A program made the translations under genes and the position numbers. Shown one piece after another: positions 1 through 7,884 of a stretch of DNA of 19,589 bases. This stretch comes from JBGPRB01 sp964422155 (GTDB lineage Bacteria > Chloroflexota > Dehalococcoidia > Dehalococcoidales > RBG-16-60-22): positions 1 to 19,589 of the forward strand of contig CAYQZZ010000041.1 in the NCBI GenBank assembly GCA_964422155.1, in the 5' to 3' direction. The notes below the pieces were generated by a model. That model worked only from the letters and a program-made list of their open reading frames with translations. It was not told where the DNA came from and searched no databases. Each line of letters begins with the position of its first letter. Positions within the stretch are counted from its first letter, which is position 1.

Positions 1-1
1 C

Positions 2-559
2 ATTCTCAAAGGTGATATGCAATACAGAAAATACGAACAGGTCGGATTTAAAACGACTTCCGGTAAATTCGAAATTTACTGTTCAGCCTTGAAAGATATG
101 GGATATGACCCTTTGCCCTATTACGTTGAACCTCCAGAAAGTCCCTATTCTACACCAGACATTTTTAAGGAGTATCCGTTAATAATCACGACCGGAGCCA
201 GGGTCCAGGCCTTTTTTCATACTGAGGGTAGACAGATCAAATCACTACGCCGCCTAAACCCTGACCCGAAGGTTGAGATTCACCCCGATACAGCAAAAAA
301 GTTGGCTGTGAAAAATGGTGATTGGGTTTGGATTGAAAGTCCAGGAGGCGGAAGAATCAAACAGAGAGCCAGCCTGACAGGAAGTATTTACCTTGGTGTT
401 GTTAACGCCCAGCATGGCTGGTGGTTTCCAGAAAAAGAACCGTGGGAATACGGGTTTACTGAGTCAAACGTCAATATGCTAACACACGGGATGTCCTGTG
501 ATCCTCAAACAGGCTCAGAACCATGGCGTTCCTTTCTCTGCAAGATATACAAGGCATAA
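2..559 (+). CDS. Molybdopterin oxidoreductase, C-terminal part (cut by window edge)
   Basis: The frame is open to the first base, so this is the 3' end of a longer gene; the Met at position 17 is internal. About 186 residues are visible. The opening segment (GFKTTSGKFEIYCSAL, then DPLPYY and EPPESP) is the usual linker before the last domain of DMSO-reductase-family catalytic subunits. The rest is the molybdopterin-dinucleotide-binding beta-barrel: the stretch around LIITTGAR, then VEIHPDTAKKLAVKNGDWVWIES, and AQHGWWFPEKE followed by NVNMLTHG near the end. These subunits bind bis-MGD and usually one [4Fe-4S] cluster and work in anaerobic redox or hydration reactions. The catalytic domains lie outside the window, so the substrate cannot be judged. 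The MBL-fold gene begins about 50 bases later on the same strand and may be co-transcribed. Confidence 0.9.
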   Translation: MLKGDMQYRKYEQVGFKTTSGKFEIYCSALKDMGYDPLPYYVEPPESPYSTPDIFKEYPLIITTGARVQAFFHTEGRQIKSLRRLNPDPKVEIHPDTAKKLAVKNGDWVWIESPGGGRIKQRASLTGSIYLGVVNAQHGWWFPEKEPWEYGFTESNVNMLTHGMSCDPQTGSEPWRSFLCKIYKA

Positions 560-610
560 AGATAGACCCGGAGCGTGGAAAGATTTTATAGTGTAAGAAG
601 GGGAAAACCA

Positions 611-1381
611 ATGGTTGAAAAAGGATTTCGCTATGACATAGGGAAGTTAAAATTGATGGTTATCAACGATGGTACGCTCGTGAGCCAGGGCGCGGAGAAC
701 GAAGAGGTATTTGGCTTAAACTGTCTCTTTATCGACTCCGGCGACCATAAAATACTCATCGATACCGGATGTGGAGATGGATTTCAATCTACTGCCGGGC
801 GGTTAGCGGCAAACTTAGAGGCAGAAGGAATAAGATGTTCGGATATTGATAGAATCATTTTCACCCATGGTCATCTAGACCATGTCTGTGGCAGCTTTGA
901 TTCACGGGGAAGGCCCGTTTTTCCCAATGCTCGTTATATAACGTCCGAAAGGGAGTGGGAATGCTGGCTGACCAGACCGGAGAGTAGCGAGCTTCAGAGT
1001 ATGTTTTTTAGTGCCGCCAGGAAGAACCTTTTACCCATCCCAGACCAGTTTGACCTGGTGAAGGGTGATGTTGAAATACTACCTGGAATTAAACTCGTGG
1101 CGGCACCTGGACATACGCCCGGAAACGTCATGGTAAATATATCGTCGGATGAAAAACGACTTCTTTGTATCGGAGATATAATCCATTCACAATTAGAATT
1201 CATTCATCCTGAATATTTATCATCATTCGATGTTACGCCTGAACAAGCATTACATACGAGGGCTCAAATACTATCTGATGTTGCGAAATCCGGGATTCTT
1301 GTTTTTGCCTGTCATTTTCCGTTCCCGGGTCTTGGCTATATAAAGCACAATGAAGGCGTCTTCACCTGGCAGCCTATCTAA
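611..1381 (+). CDS. MBL-fold metallo-hydrolase
   Basis: A 256-residue metallo-beta-lactamase-fold protein. The metal-binding HxHxDH motif is THGHLDH (His86, His88, Asp90, His91). Further ligands fit His168 in APGHTPGN, Asp189 in IGDIIHS and His235 in ACHFPFPG. The N-terminal beta-strands (IDTGCGDGF) are also typical. Such proteins bind two zinc or iron ions and hydrolyse esters, thioesters, lactones or similar bonds; this subgroup resembles AHL-lactonase/quinoprotein-hydrolase-like members, but the substrate cannot be read from sequence. The frame is also open from a GTG at 575, but ATG 611 is preceded by AGAAGGGG at suitable spacing and begins where the family does. It lies 51 bases downstream of the molybdoenzyme, probably in the same transcript. 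Its stop codon directly abuts the SDR remnant. Confidence 0.88.
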   Translation: MVEKGFRYDIGKLKLMVINDGTLVSQGAENEEVFGLNCLFIDSGDHKILIDTGCGDGFQSTAGRLAANLEAEGIRCSDIDRIIFTHGHLDHVCGSFDSRGRPVFPNARYITSEREWECWLTRPESSELQSMFFSAARKNLLPIPDQFDLVKGDVEILPGIKLVAAPGHTPGNVMVNISSDEKRLLCIGDIIHSQLEFIHPEYLSSFDVTPEQALHTRAQILSDVAKSGILVFACHFPFPGLGYIKHNEGVFTWQPI

Positions 1382-1382
1382 G

Positions 1383-1643
1383 TGTGTCTTCTTGTCGGTT
1401 ATTAAGTCATTCCTGAATGAAAAAGAATATTCGAGTCGAAATCGAATAATTCAAGTATGTATTCAGGGGGAGACCAACTCTGCCCCTTCTCCACCATAAA
1501 AGCGGACCAACCTAACATCAATCGGGATCGATGCCGGTGCTCAGTCGGTATCCTCTGAGATTTCATTCCTGGTATCTGAAAAGACTCAATATATCTATGG
1601 AGCAATTCTATCGATAGACGGTGGTTTAACTGCTGGAAGATGA
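1383..1643 (+). pseudogene. Decayed short-chain dehydrogenase (SDR), C-terminal remnant
   Basis: One reading frame gives a continuous SDR C-terminus with a single in-frame TAA at 1497-1499. Before the stop is VIKSFLNEKEYSSRN, then IIQVCIQGETNS, which matches the SDR helix and the IRVNxIxPGxT region. After the stop is SSEISFLVSEKTQYIYG followed by AILSIDGGLTAGR and a normal TGA at 1641-1643, the classic SDR ending. There is no start codon, no Rossmann glycine motif and no intact YxxxK in this piece. In the same frame, the bases overlapping the end of the MBL gene read SLSK, which could echo the active-site helix, but that may be chance. The remnant begins at the MBL stop codon, suggesting a deletion that removed the N-terminal two thirds. 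Confidence 0.65.
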
Positions 1644-1958
1644 CCCAACATCCATCAATGTTATAAAGTCAAATTCCTTAGCCTTGTTGAGAACCGAACG
1701 GGTCACATTTCATCTTATTATTCAACCTCGCCACATCCCACAATAAGTCATAATTTGAAACTTCAAGAACTAACTCGTTTATCACCCTCCCAGTGGCGGG
1801 GAAGAAATGAAAAACAAAAGCTATCCCCAAATACGAAACTTTACAATGAGTTGGAAGAGAATTTACGTATAAGACAGGTGCAAAGTAGAACATTACCCAA
1901 TAATTTGTTATTTCGAGCGGGATTATTTGCAGTAATTTGGGGTAGTGAGGACAAGTCG
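1644..1958. other. Gap without a confident gene; weak protein-like stretch on minus
   Basis: No gene can be supported here. The minus strand has an open stretch at 1678-1893 whose second half (residues RVINELVLEVSNYDLLWDVA, then LNNKMKCDPF) reads like real protein. After its TAA a +1 shift continues with KEFDFITLMDVG. It could be another frameshifted remnant, but I do not recognise the family. I see no clear terminator hairpin for the permease operon that ends at 1959. Confidence 0.3.
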
Positions 1959-2858
1959 TTACAATAGACCCCTGAGTCTGGGGTCCAGGGCATCTCTTAG
2001 CCCATCTCCTACCATGTTAAAAGCGAATACCACCAGCATCAATGCCAATCCCGGGGCAAAAGAAAGAATGGGCAGGATTAATAGATACTCTCGCGCATCA
2101 CTAACCATGCTACCCCAGGCTGCTGTCGGAGGTGTAATACCGATACCCAGGAAACTTAACCCGGCCTCAGCCAGGATGGTAACTCCCAGCATCATGGTGA
2201 TGAGTACAATAAGAGGTGATAAGCAATTAAGGACAACGTGGCGCATTAAGCGCAGATTACTGGCGCCCATAGCCCGTCCGGCTAAAATATAATCATTCTG
2301 TTTGACGGAAAGCACCTGCCCGCACATTAAGCGAGCATAATTAGGCATCAGAGCAACACTCAGGGCGATAATCACGTTTCTCATGCCCCCACCCAGTAAA
2401 GCCGCGACCACCAGAGCCAGCAGTATCATGGGGAAAGACATGAGGGCATCGACGAATCTCATGATAATAATGTAAACCCACCCTCCGTAATACCCGGCTA
2501 ATGTACCCAGAGTTATGCCAACGAGACATGCAACAGAAACCACGATTAAGCCTATTTCTAGTGACGTACGGGTGCCGTAAATAATCCGGCTCAAGGTATC
2601 CCTTCCCAACGCATCGGTCCCCAACCAGTGGGCAGCACTGGGGTTCTGGAGAGTGTTCTCCAGGTCCGGCTCATAAGGACCGTAAGGCGCAATCAATGGT
2701 GCAATAATTGCCACTATAATGAATAAAAATAAAATTATCATGCCGAAGACCACCACGCTCCGGCTGAAAAATACTCTTCTAAAGCGGCGCCACTCGCTTA
2801 CCCTGGGTGGAAGCTCCACCACTCCATTAACTACATCGGATATAGCTTGATTTGCCAT
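1959..2858 (-). CDS. Peptide/nickel-type ABC transporter permease (DppC/OppC family)
   Basis: A membrane permease of about 299 residues. An N-terminal cytoplasmic stretch is followed by a hydrophobic segment (VVVFGMIILFLFIIVAIIAP) and then the DppC-type periplasmic motif (PSAAHWLGTDALGRDTLSRI). Several further membrane helices follow. The EAA loop that contacts the ATPase is visible as NDYILAGRAMGASNLRLMRH. The ending LSFLGIG...AWGSMVSDAREYL is typical of the family. It pairs with the DppB-like permease immediately upstream in the same operon. Two in-frame ATGs exist. The first (2864) abuts the AGGCGG ribosome site with no spacing, so the second (2858, MANQAI) is chosen. No ATP-binding subunit follows in this window, so the transporter must borrow one from elsewhere or is incomplete. 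Confidence 0.93.
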   Translation of the reverse strand: MANQAISDVVNGVVELPPRVSEWRRFRRVFFSRSVVVFGMIILFLFIIVAIIAPLIAPYGPYEPDLENTLQNPSAAHWLGTDALGRDTLSRIIYGTRTSLEIGLIVVSVACLVGITLGTLAGYYGGWVYIIIMRFVDALMSFPMILLALVVAALLGGGMRNVIIALSVALMPNYARLMCGQVLSVKQNDYILAGRAMGASNLRLMRHVVLNCLSPLIVLITMMLGVTILAEAGLSFLGIGITPPTAAWGSMVSDAREYLLILPILSFAPGLALMLVVFAFNMVGDGLRDALDPRLRGLL

Positions 2859-2870
2859 TGGCATCCGCCT

Positions 2871-3827
2871 TTAATCGTATCGAATACGGGGATCCAGCCA
2901 GCCATACACCAATTCTACTATCAAGTTCACCACCAATACTGCGGCGGAGACGATTAAGACGATTCCCTGTACATAGGGATAGTCCTGATTAAGAACGGAG
3001 GTAACCGCTAATCTGCCCATCCCGGGAATGTTGAATACCGTTTCAATTAATACCGTCCCGCCCACTATCATGGGAACGCCCATTCCGGCCAAGGTGACTA
3101 TAGGTATCAGGCCGTTTTTGAGGGCATGCCGCATAATCACCGCCTGTTCTTTTACGCCTTTAGCCCAGGCAGTGCGGATATAGTCTTGATGCATCACTTC
3201 GAGCATACTGGAACGGGTCTGGCGTGCCGTGGAAGCGATTGGGAACACTGCCAGACAAAAAACCGGCATGATGAGCTGTCTGGTACTCAACCAGAAGTCG
3301 GTAAAAGGGGATGTGTAACCCATCACCGGCAGCCAGTTTAAATACAAACCGAAGAGATACATGAGCAGGATACCCAACCAGAAAATAGGGACGGTAATCC
3401 CCAGGTTGGATAGGGTGGTCACCAGAGTATCTAACCATGTCGCTCGTCTGACAGCGCCGATTATCCCAACGGGAATGCCTATCAAAAGGCCAATAATAAA
3501 AGCCAGGATACCGAGATGGAAAGTTATGGGGATGCGTCGCACGACTTCGTCGGATACCGGCACCTTCTGGAGGATGGATTTCCCCATGTCTCCACGGAGG
3601 AAACCTCCTACCCAGTCGAAGTATTGGATGAACATCGGTCTATCCAGACCATGTTCATGTCTGACCTGCGTTATTTGCTCTTCGGTGAAGCTCTCTGTGT
3701 TACTCGCCGTAATTATCATGCGAATCGGGTCACCGGGCAATAAGCGCATTGCCACGAAAACAAGTATACTGACGATAAACAGGACCACCAGCGACTGGAT
3801 AAATCTACGCACCAGATAAGATATCAT
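2871..3827 (-). CDS. Peptide/nickel-type ABC transporter permease (DppB/OppB family)
   Basis: A 318-residue inner-membrane permease with the standard DppB architecture. The first helix is SLVVLFIVSILVFVAMRLLP, followed by GDPIRMII. Next comes a periplasmic loop with LGLDRP-type sequence (here HGLDRPMFIQYFDW) and then five further hydrophobic segments. The EAA loop is DYIRTAWAKGVKEQAVIMRH, followed by ALKNGLIPIVT. The C-terminus (GIVLIVSAAVLVVNLIVELV, then YGWLDPRIRYD) is diagnostic. With the DppC-like partner it would form the translocation pore for a substrate delivered by the lipoprotein encoded upstream. The Shine-Dalgarno site is weak (AAGG within AAAAAAGGCCCGAC). The gene begins about 260 bases after the binding-protein gene, beyond a strong hairpin, so it may be expressed at a lower level. 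Confidence 0.94.
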   Translation of the reverse strand: MISYLVRRFIQSLVVLFIVSILVFVAMRLLPGDPIRMIITASNTESFTEEQITQVRHEHGLDRPMFIQYFDWVGGFLRGDMGKSILQKVPVSDEVVRRIPITFHLGILAFIIGLLIGIPVGIIGAVRRATWLDTLVTTLSNLGITVPIFWLGILLMYLFGLYLNWLPVMGYTSPFTDFWLSTRQLIMPVFCLAVFPIASTARQTRSSMLEVMHQDYIRTAWAKGVKEQAVIMRHALKNGLIPIVTLAGMGVPMIVGGTVLIETVFNIPGMGRLAVTSVLNQDYPYVQGIVLIVSAAVLVVNLIVELVYGWLDPRIRYD

Positions 3828-4038
3828 GTCGGGCCTTTTTTCGTGATGTCCAATTCACACCGCACTAATTCAAAAATGTGTTAGTTTACGTCGGGACCAC
3901 TTCAAAGGTAATTGAAGCAATATTGATGCATGTAAATGTCAGGTTTGAAATGAAGCTCCAAGCCTAATAAACTTCGATTCAAATCTCAGCCGCGAACGCT
4001 GAACAATTTATAAAAACTGATAATTTTTCTTGTTACAA

Positions 4039-4074
4039 TGACAGGAGGCTGAGATTGCTCCCAACCTCCTGTCA
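4039..4074 (-). terminator. Intercistronic stem-loop between binding protein and permeases
   Basis: A perfect 10-bp inverted repeat (TGACAGGAGG / CCTCCTGTCA) with a 16-base interior that can form a small GAG/CTC inner stem. It lies 16 bases past the binding-protein stop on the minus strand. No run of U follows, so it is more likely an mRNA-stabilising or attenuating hairpin than a full intrinsic terminator. Such hairpins commonly keep binding-protein expression above that of the permeases. Confidence 0.6.
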
Positions 4075-4089
4075 AATGTGCCCAGTTAA

Positions 4090-5682
4090 TTATTTCTTTA
4101 ACCAGATTTTACCGTAATCCCAGGCATTTGCAGTTCCGAACTTAGTGAGACCGGAGTCCTGAACGTTAGGCGTAAGGATAAAAACGAAGGTGTTGTAAAC
4201 CAGCGGTATTATGGTGCAATCATTATAGAAAGCATCGGATATTTGCTGCAAAATTGTCTGGTCCGGGGCGGGTGTGGCTAACGATTTGTTGAATAAATCA
4301 ACATAGCCAGCCGGTTTTTTATTGCTCGGGAGGTAGAATCCGAGACCGGAGAAGAAGACGTTGAGAGTCGTATTGTAGTTCGACCATTCGTTTATCGGTA
4401 TATAAATCATGGAGTTGACTTTCGCCGGTTGGGTGGTGATAGCCTGCCAGGCGGCTGGTTCCGGGAACTGCAAATCTGCGGTGATGCCGATTTTGCTCAA
4501 CATCGCCTGGATGGCGATTACCGGGTCCCGGTTTGCCCCCGGCCCCACGAAAATCGTTGTCTTGAAGCCATCGGGAAAGCCGCCATCTTTCATTAGCTGC
4601 TTGGCTTTTTCTACATCGAATAAACGAGGTTTGAGGTTGGGGTCGTAGGCTTTGGTAGCCGAGGAAGACATCTGGTAAGCAGGTTTATCAAAGCCGAAGC
4701 CGAAACTCTTGGCTAAGGACTCCCGGTCAATGGCATATTCGACGGCCAGGCGTACGTTCAGATTAGCATAGGGAGAAGCGTCATTCTTGCTATCTGGAGC
4801 CAGCATGGTGGGGCCGCCGCTTCGAGTAAGGACTGTAAAATCCGTGCCCTGGAAGCGTGAAGCTTGTTTGGTGGTAGAGTTCAACATCTCGGCTCCGCCA
4901 GACTTCATTAACGTTTCCCGGGTTGTCTCATCAGCCACGTACAATAGCTGGATTTTATCCAGATACGGTAGCTGGTTGCCCTGGTCGTCTTTCTGCCAGT
5001 AGTTGGGATTTCTCACGGCGGTCATAGATACATCTTTCTGGTAGTCTGTCTGCATGAAAGGACCGGTACCTACCATGTGAGTCCTCATCCATTCGATACC
5101 ATGGGTTTGATTAGCCGTGGGCGAGACGAAGAAGTAGTTCTCCCACGACCTTATACCGGTGTTTTTGAAGGGAGAATAGTGCAATTTGATAGTATAGTCA
5201 TCGATAATATCCCAGGATTTCCAGGTGTTGGTGGTGGCGGTAAACATCCCGGCCGTCTTAAATATATTCAGGTTCCAGGCCACTGCCTGGGCATTAAAGG
5301 GGGACCCATCATGGAATGTAACCCCCTTCCTCAGATGGAAAACAACGTTAGGATCATCCCCGGTTGCGGTAACATCCCAGGTTTCCGCCAGTTCACCCTG
5401 CATGGTGCCGTCAAGTTTCTCTTTAAGCAGACGTTCCATGACCCACATCTGGGTGTTATAGGTACCTAAATTTCCTTCCCATTCAGCTCCGAGTGGAGCT
5501 CCCGGTGCCGCGGTCTCGATGATTCTCAGGGTGCCGCCAAATTTACTTACCGTCGGAGCAGGGGCTGGAGCGGGTGTGGTAGGTGCCGCCGGGGTGGTGG
5601 GTGCCGGTGCTGCTTTACCGCAGCCAATAATCAGAAGGGCACACACTAACAAGACTACCAGGGAAACCATTAATCTCTTCAA
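4090..5682 (-). CDS. Extracellular solute-binding lipoprotein, family 5 (DppA/OppA type)
   Basis: A 530-residue secreted lipoprotein. Residues 1-20 are a lipoprotein signal peptide with lipobox LIIG|C (Cys21), then a low-complexity Ala/Pro/Thr tether (about 24-43) that holds the protein off the membrane. The mature domain carries family signatures: ELAETWDVTA, VVFHLRKGVTFHDGSPFNA (the SBP_bac_5 hallmark), NLNVRLAVEYAIDRESLAKS and the later KAKQLMKDGGFPDG. The family binds peptides, nickel chelates, opines, glutathione or sugars, so the ligand is undetermined. The start is TTG at 5682, seven bases behind a full GGAGG; the next ATG (5670) is too far from it and would shorten the basic N-terminus. 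It is the first gene of the importer group. No ATPase gene is visible. Confidence 0.93.
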   Translation of the reverse strand: MKRLMVSLVVLLVCALLIIGCGKAAPAPTTPAAPTTPAPAPAPTVSKFGGTLRIIETAAPGAPLGAEWEGNLGTYNTQMWVMERLLKEKLDGTMQGELAETWDVTATGDDPNVVFHLRKGVTFHDGSPFNAQAVAWNLNIFKTAGMFTATTNTWKSWDIIDDYTIKLHYSPFKNTGIRSWENYFFVSPTANQTHGIEWMRTHMVGTGPFMQTDYQKDVSMTAVRNPNYWQKDDQGNQLPYLDKIQLLYVADETTRETLMKSGGAEMLNSTTKQASRFQGTDFTVLTRSGGPTMLAPDSKNDASPYANLNVRLAVEYAIDRESLAKSFGFGFDKPAYQMSSSATKAYDPNLKPRLFDVEKAKQLMKDGGFPDGFKTTIFVGPGANRDPVIAIQAMLSKIGITADLQFPEPAAWQAITTQPAKVNSMIYIPINEWSNYNTTLNVFFSGLGFYLPSNKKPAGYVDLFNKSLATPAPDQTILQQISDAFYNDCTIIPLVYNTFVFILTPNVQDSGLTKFGTANAWDYGKIWLKK

Positions 5683-5965
5683 ATTTTTACCTCCTTACAT
5701 TTTTTATGTATATTGATGTGGTTTTTTACACACCATGAATACATAAACTTAAATTCTACTTAGCACTACTCAATAAAATCGATAGAAACCCCCTAAAATC
5801 GCCATATTATCCCAGGTTTATCGGGTAAAAATAAATAGTATTGGAATGGGCATACTTTTCAAATTGTTTGAACATTTCATATATTATAAAATCATTGTCA
5901 AGCAGAATACCAAGATGGCACCGCTAAGCGGCATATCGTCTTGAGGTCCCCGCAGCCCGAAGATA
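5683..5965. other. AT-rich upstream region of the binding-protein gene
   Basis: No gene is visible. The stretch is AT-rich and must carry the leader of the binding-protein gene, unless that gene is read through from upstream. On the minus strand there is a TTGACA (5896-5901) and a TATAAT (5883-5888), but they are only about 7 bases apart, so they do not form a normal promoter pair. I do not call one. Confidence 0.35.
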
Positions 5966-6190
5966 ATGGACGCTCCGGACATGACCTTTACTGTAAGCCT
6001 GCCCACCCGAGAGTGGGACCATCGCGTCTGGGAGGAGTTACCGGAAATTATAGGCTCGTCCGCGTTACAGAAAATTGACTACAAGATGACATCTTCAACA
6101 GAGGCCCCACGCCAGATTTGGACCTTCCAGGCTGTGGATAGAGGCGCCTGCGTGATACACTTCAAGACCCACGGGAAAGAATTAGAATTA
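5966..6190 (+). pseudogene. Chagasin-like (protease inhibitor I42) remnant
   Basis: An open frame whose middle resembles the I42 chagasin-like cysteine-protease inhibitor domain. It starts FTVSLP, where intact members continue into NPTTGY; here that loop reads TREWDHRVW and is lost. It then runs IDYKMTS and QIWTFQAVDRGACVIHF, matching the family's WTFKAxGxG strand pair. The conserved RPWE end is replaced by KELE. The frame stays open to 6259, but from about 6191 it is simply antisense to an isochorismatase-family N-terminus, so the true remnant ends near 6190. There is no signal peptide and no convincing ribosome site. Most likely a dead fragment; a diverged small inhibitor is possible. Confidence 0.45.
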
Positions 6191-6305
6191 CATCGAATGT
6201 CCCACCCTTTTTACAGAAGGCATTTTGCATGTCGACCACAATTAAGGCAGTCCTATTGATATCCAGCTTGATTGGTTCAGGCTGAGCCGGTATAACCACT
6301 TCCAT
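6162..6305 (-). pseudogene. Truncated isochorismatase-family (cysteine hydrolase) N-terminus
   Basis: A 47-codon reading frame with an intact start: ATG at 6305 preceded by GGCGGAGGT at 8-base spacing. It encodes the unmistakable N-terminus of the isochorismatase/cysteine-hydrolase family: a proline-rich lead, then TALIVVDMQNAFCKKGGTFD, where the Asp of VVDMQN is the first catalytic residue. Homology stops after GGTFD (about 6190), and the frame ends in TGA at 6162 after ten unrelated codons. The catalytic Lys and Cys are missing. It sits 26 bases behind the CoA-transferase B gene on the same strand, so it was once the next gene of that operon. Deletion or rearrangement removed the remainder. 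Confidence 0.75.
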
Positions 6306-6331
6306 GATTAGTTACCTCCGCCTTATGAGCA

Positions 6332-6994
6332 TTAAAGCTCTATTTCCTTCAAATCCGCGGCTGGTTCCAGCCTGGCCTCAGTAAGGCTCTGTATCTCCTG
6401 GACCGTCCAGCCGGGAGCTATCTCCTTCAGAACGAGGCCCTCCCCGGTCACTTCGATGACAGCCAGGTCGGTGATAATGAGGCTGACGCACTGCTTAGCC
6501 GTCAGAGGAAAGGTACAGTTTTTGACAATGCGCGGCTCTCCTTCTTTCGTCGTGTGCAGCATGGTGACAATGACTCTGCCCGCACCGGCGGCAAGGTCCA
6601 TGCCCCCTCCCATTCCCGTGGCTGGCCGACCGGGCCGTCCCCAGTTGGCCAGGTCACCCTTCTCGGAAACCTGGTAAGCCCCGAGGACGACTACGTCAAC
6701 GTGGCCACCCCGGATCATGTCAAATGATGCCGCGCTATCGAAAAAGCACATACCGGGCGAGGGGGTAACGGGCTGGTCAGAGGCGTTAATCATCTCGTAG
6801 TCTTTTTCTGCGTCGGTGGCTAAGCCTCCATAGCCCAGCATACCATTCTCGCTCTGAAAGAAGACGGTTCTACCCTCAGGGATAAGATTAGCGCATAAGC
6901 CGGGCATGCCGTAGCCCAGGTTAACCACTGAACCATCGGCGAACTCACGGGCTGCCCGCAGGGCAATCGTCGGCTCATCCAAACGGCTCTTCAT
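6332..6994 (-). CDS. 3-oxoacid CoA-transferase, subunit B
   Basis: A 220-residue beta subunit of a two-subunit family I CoA-transferase (ScoB/AtoA/PcaJ type). VNLGYGMPGL opens the fold. The catalytic glutamate, which forms the glutamyl-CoA intermediate, is Glu49 in FQSENGMLG. GGHVDVVVLGAYQVSEKGD and the glycine-rich GMGGGMDLAAGA follow, as in the family. It would move CoA from a donor such as succinyl-CoA or acetyl-CoA to a 3-oxoacid. Its ATG overlaps the stop of subunit A (ATGA), and GGAGGTGCCGAA provides the ribosome site, so the two are translationally coupled. Location downstream of a ketone-carboxylase-like operon suggests it activates the beta-keto acid product. Acetate or glutaconate transferase activity cannot be excluded from sequence alone. 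Confidence 0.92.
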   Translation of the reverse strand: MKSRLDEPTIALRAAREFADGSVVNLGYGMPGLCANLIPEGRTVFFQSENGMLGYGGLATDAEKDYEMINASDQPVTPSPGMCFFDSAASFDMIRGGHVDVVVLGAYQVSEKGDLANWGRPGRPATGMGGGMDLAAGAGRVIVTMLHTTKEGEPRIVKNCTFPLTAKQCVSLIITDLAVIEVTGEGLVLKEIAPGWTVQEIQSLTEARLEPAADLKEIEL

Positions 6995-7704
6995 TTCGGC
7001 ACCTCCACGATACGGTCCACGTACAGATGAGGGGTAACGATAACCTCAGGGTCTAGCTCTCCAACGGGTACAAGCCGGTCAACTTCTACAATGGTGACCT
7101 TAGCGGCCATCGCCATTACCGGGTTAAAGCACCTTGCCGTTTTCCGGTACACCAGGTTTCCCAGGGTATCAGCCTTGTAGGCCTTAACCAGCGCAAAATC
7201 GGCGGTTAGAGGCAATTCCAGGATGTACTCTTTACCACCGATGACCTTCTTCTCCTTGCCTTTCTCGACGACCGTGCCTATGCCCACCGGGGTATAGAAC
7301 CCTCCCAGTCCCCCCGCAGCGCAGCGTATCCTCTCCGCCAGAGTGCCCTGGGGGACTATCTCAATCTCAACCTTTCCTTCGCGGTATAACCTCTCGATGG
7401 GAGAGGTTGGCGGCATGCCACCCAGGGCAGGCACTGACCCGATGAATTTCTTTACCTGGCCTTTCTCGAAAAGGATTCCCAGGTCCTGATACCCCTCTGG
7501 CTTTATTCGCTGGCTAAGTTCAAAACCTACGCCACCCATATTGGCGATAACGGTCAGGTTTTTCGCTCCTTGATTGGCGAGAGCTACAATCAGGTTTACC
7601 GGCAGGCCGCCGAAAGACCCGAAGCCTCCGACCATTATGGTAGCGCCATGGAAAATATCAGCTACCGCCTCATTACAGGTAGGGAATATCTTATTTACGG
7701 TCAC
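6991..7704 (-). CDS. 3-oxoacid CoA-transferase, subunit A
   Basis: A 237-residue alpha subunit of the same family I CoA-transferase (ScoA/AtoD/PcaI type). It begins with the glycine-rich CoA-site motif MVGGFGSFGGLP, then NLTVIANMGGVG, and carries the family's PQGTLAERIRCAAGGLGGFY followed by TPVGIGT. The start is GTG at 7704, behind GAGGAGG at 5-base spacing. It overlaps subunit B by four bases. Upstream is an inverted-repeat element (7760-7856) and then the URO-D-fold gene, all on one strand. The pair is full length with intact motifs, so it should be active. Confidence 0.93.
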   Translation of the reverse strand: MTVNKIFPTCNEAVADIFHGATIMVGGFGSFGGLPVNLIVALANQGAKNLTVIANMGGVGFELSQRIKPEGYQDLGILFEKGQVKKFIGSVPALGGMPPTSPIERLYREGKVEIEIVPQGTLAERIRCAAGGLGGFYTPVGIGTVVEKGKEKKVIGGKEYILELPLTADFALVKAYKADTLGNLVYRKTARCFNPVMAMAAKVTIVEVDRLVPVGELDPEVIVTPHLYVDRIVEVPK

Positions 7705-7759
7705 CCTCTGCCTCCTCGATATGCGTCCGGCAAGACTCTATTCTGATGTTGTTTAATAT

Positions 7760-7856
7760 TGTCATTCCCGCCCCGTATCAAGTACGGGGTAAACTCCGGC
7801 GGGAATCCAGGTGGGGTACTTGGGAGGACGGATTCTTCGCTTCGCTCAGAATGACA
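7760..7856. repeat. Small inverted-repeat element A (REP/MITE-like)
   Basis: About 97 bases bounded by TGTCATTC (7760-7767) and GAATGACA (7849-7856). Inside are CATTCCCGCC answered by GGCGGGAAT, and a hairpin CCCCGTA-N5-TACGGGG (7771-7789). The 19-base hairpin occurs again, in reverse complement, inside the element at 13312-13509. It fills the gap between the URO-D-fold gene and the CoA-transferase. No coding capacity; probably a non-autonomous dispersed repeat. Confidence 0.7.
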
Positions 7857-7884
7857 CCTTTATGTTTCTTAACGACCTTTATTC

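Noticed and set aside
2..559. Ethylbenzene-dehydrogenase-like subunit feeding an ethylbenzene-to-acetophenone pathway with the carboxylase and the SDR
   Set aside because: The visible C-terminus resembles general formate-dehydrogenase/acetylene-hydratase-like members more than EbdA; the gene is 13 kb away from the carboxylase start on the other strand, so the tempting pathway is not supported.
994..1203. Minus-strand frame inside the MBL gene
   Set aside because: A shadow of the conserved MBL coding sequence.
4039..4074. Full intrinsic terminator after the binding-protein gene
   Set aside because: The stem is strong but no U-tract follows, and the permeases need transcription through it.
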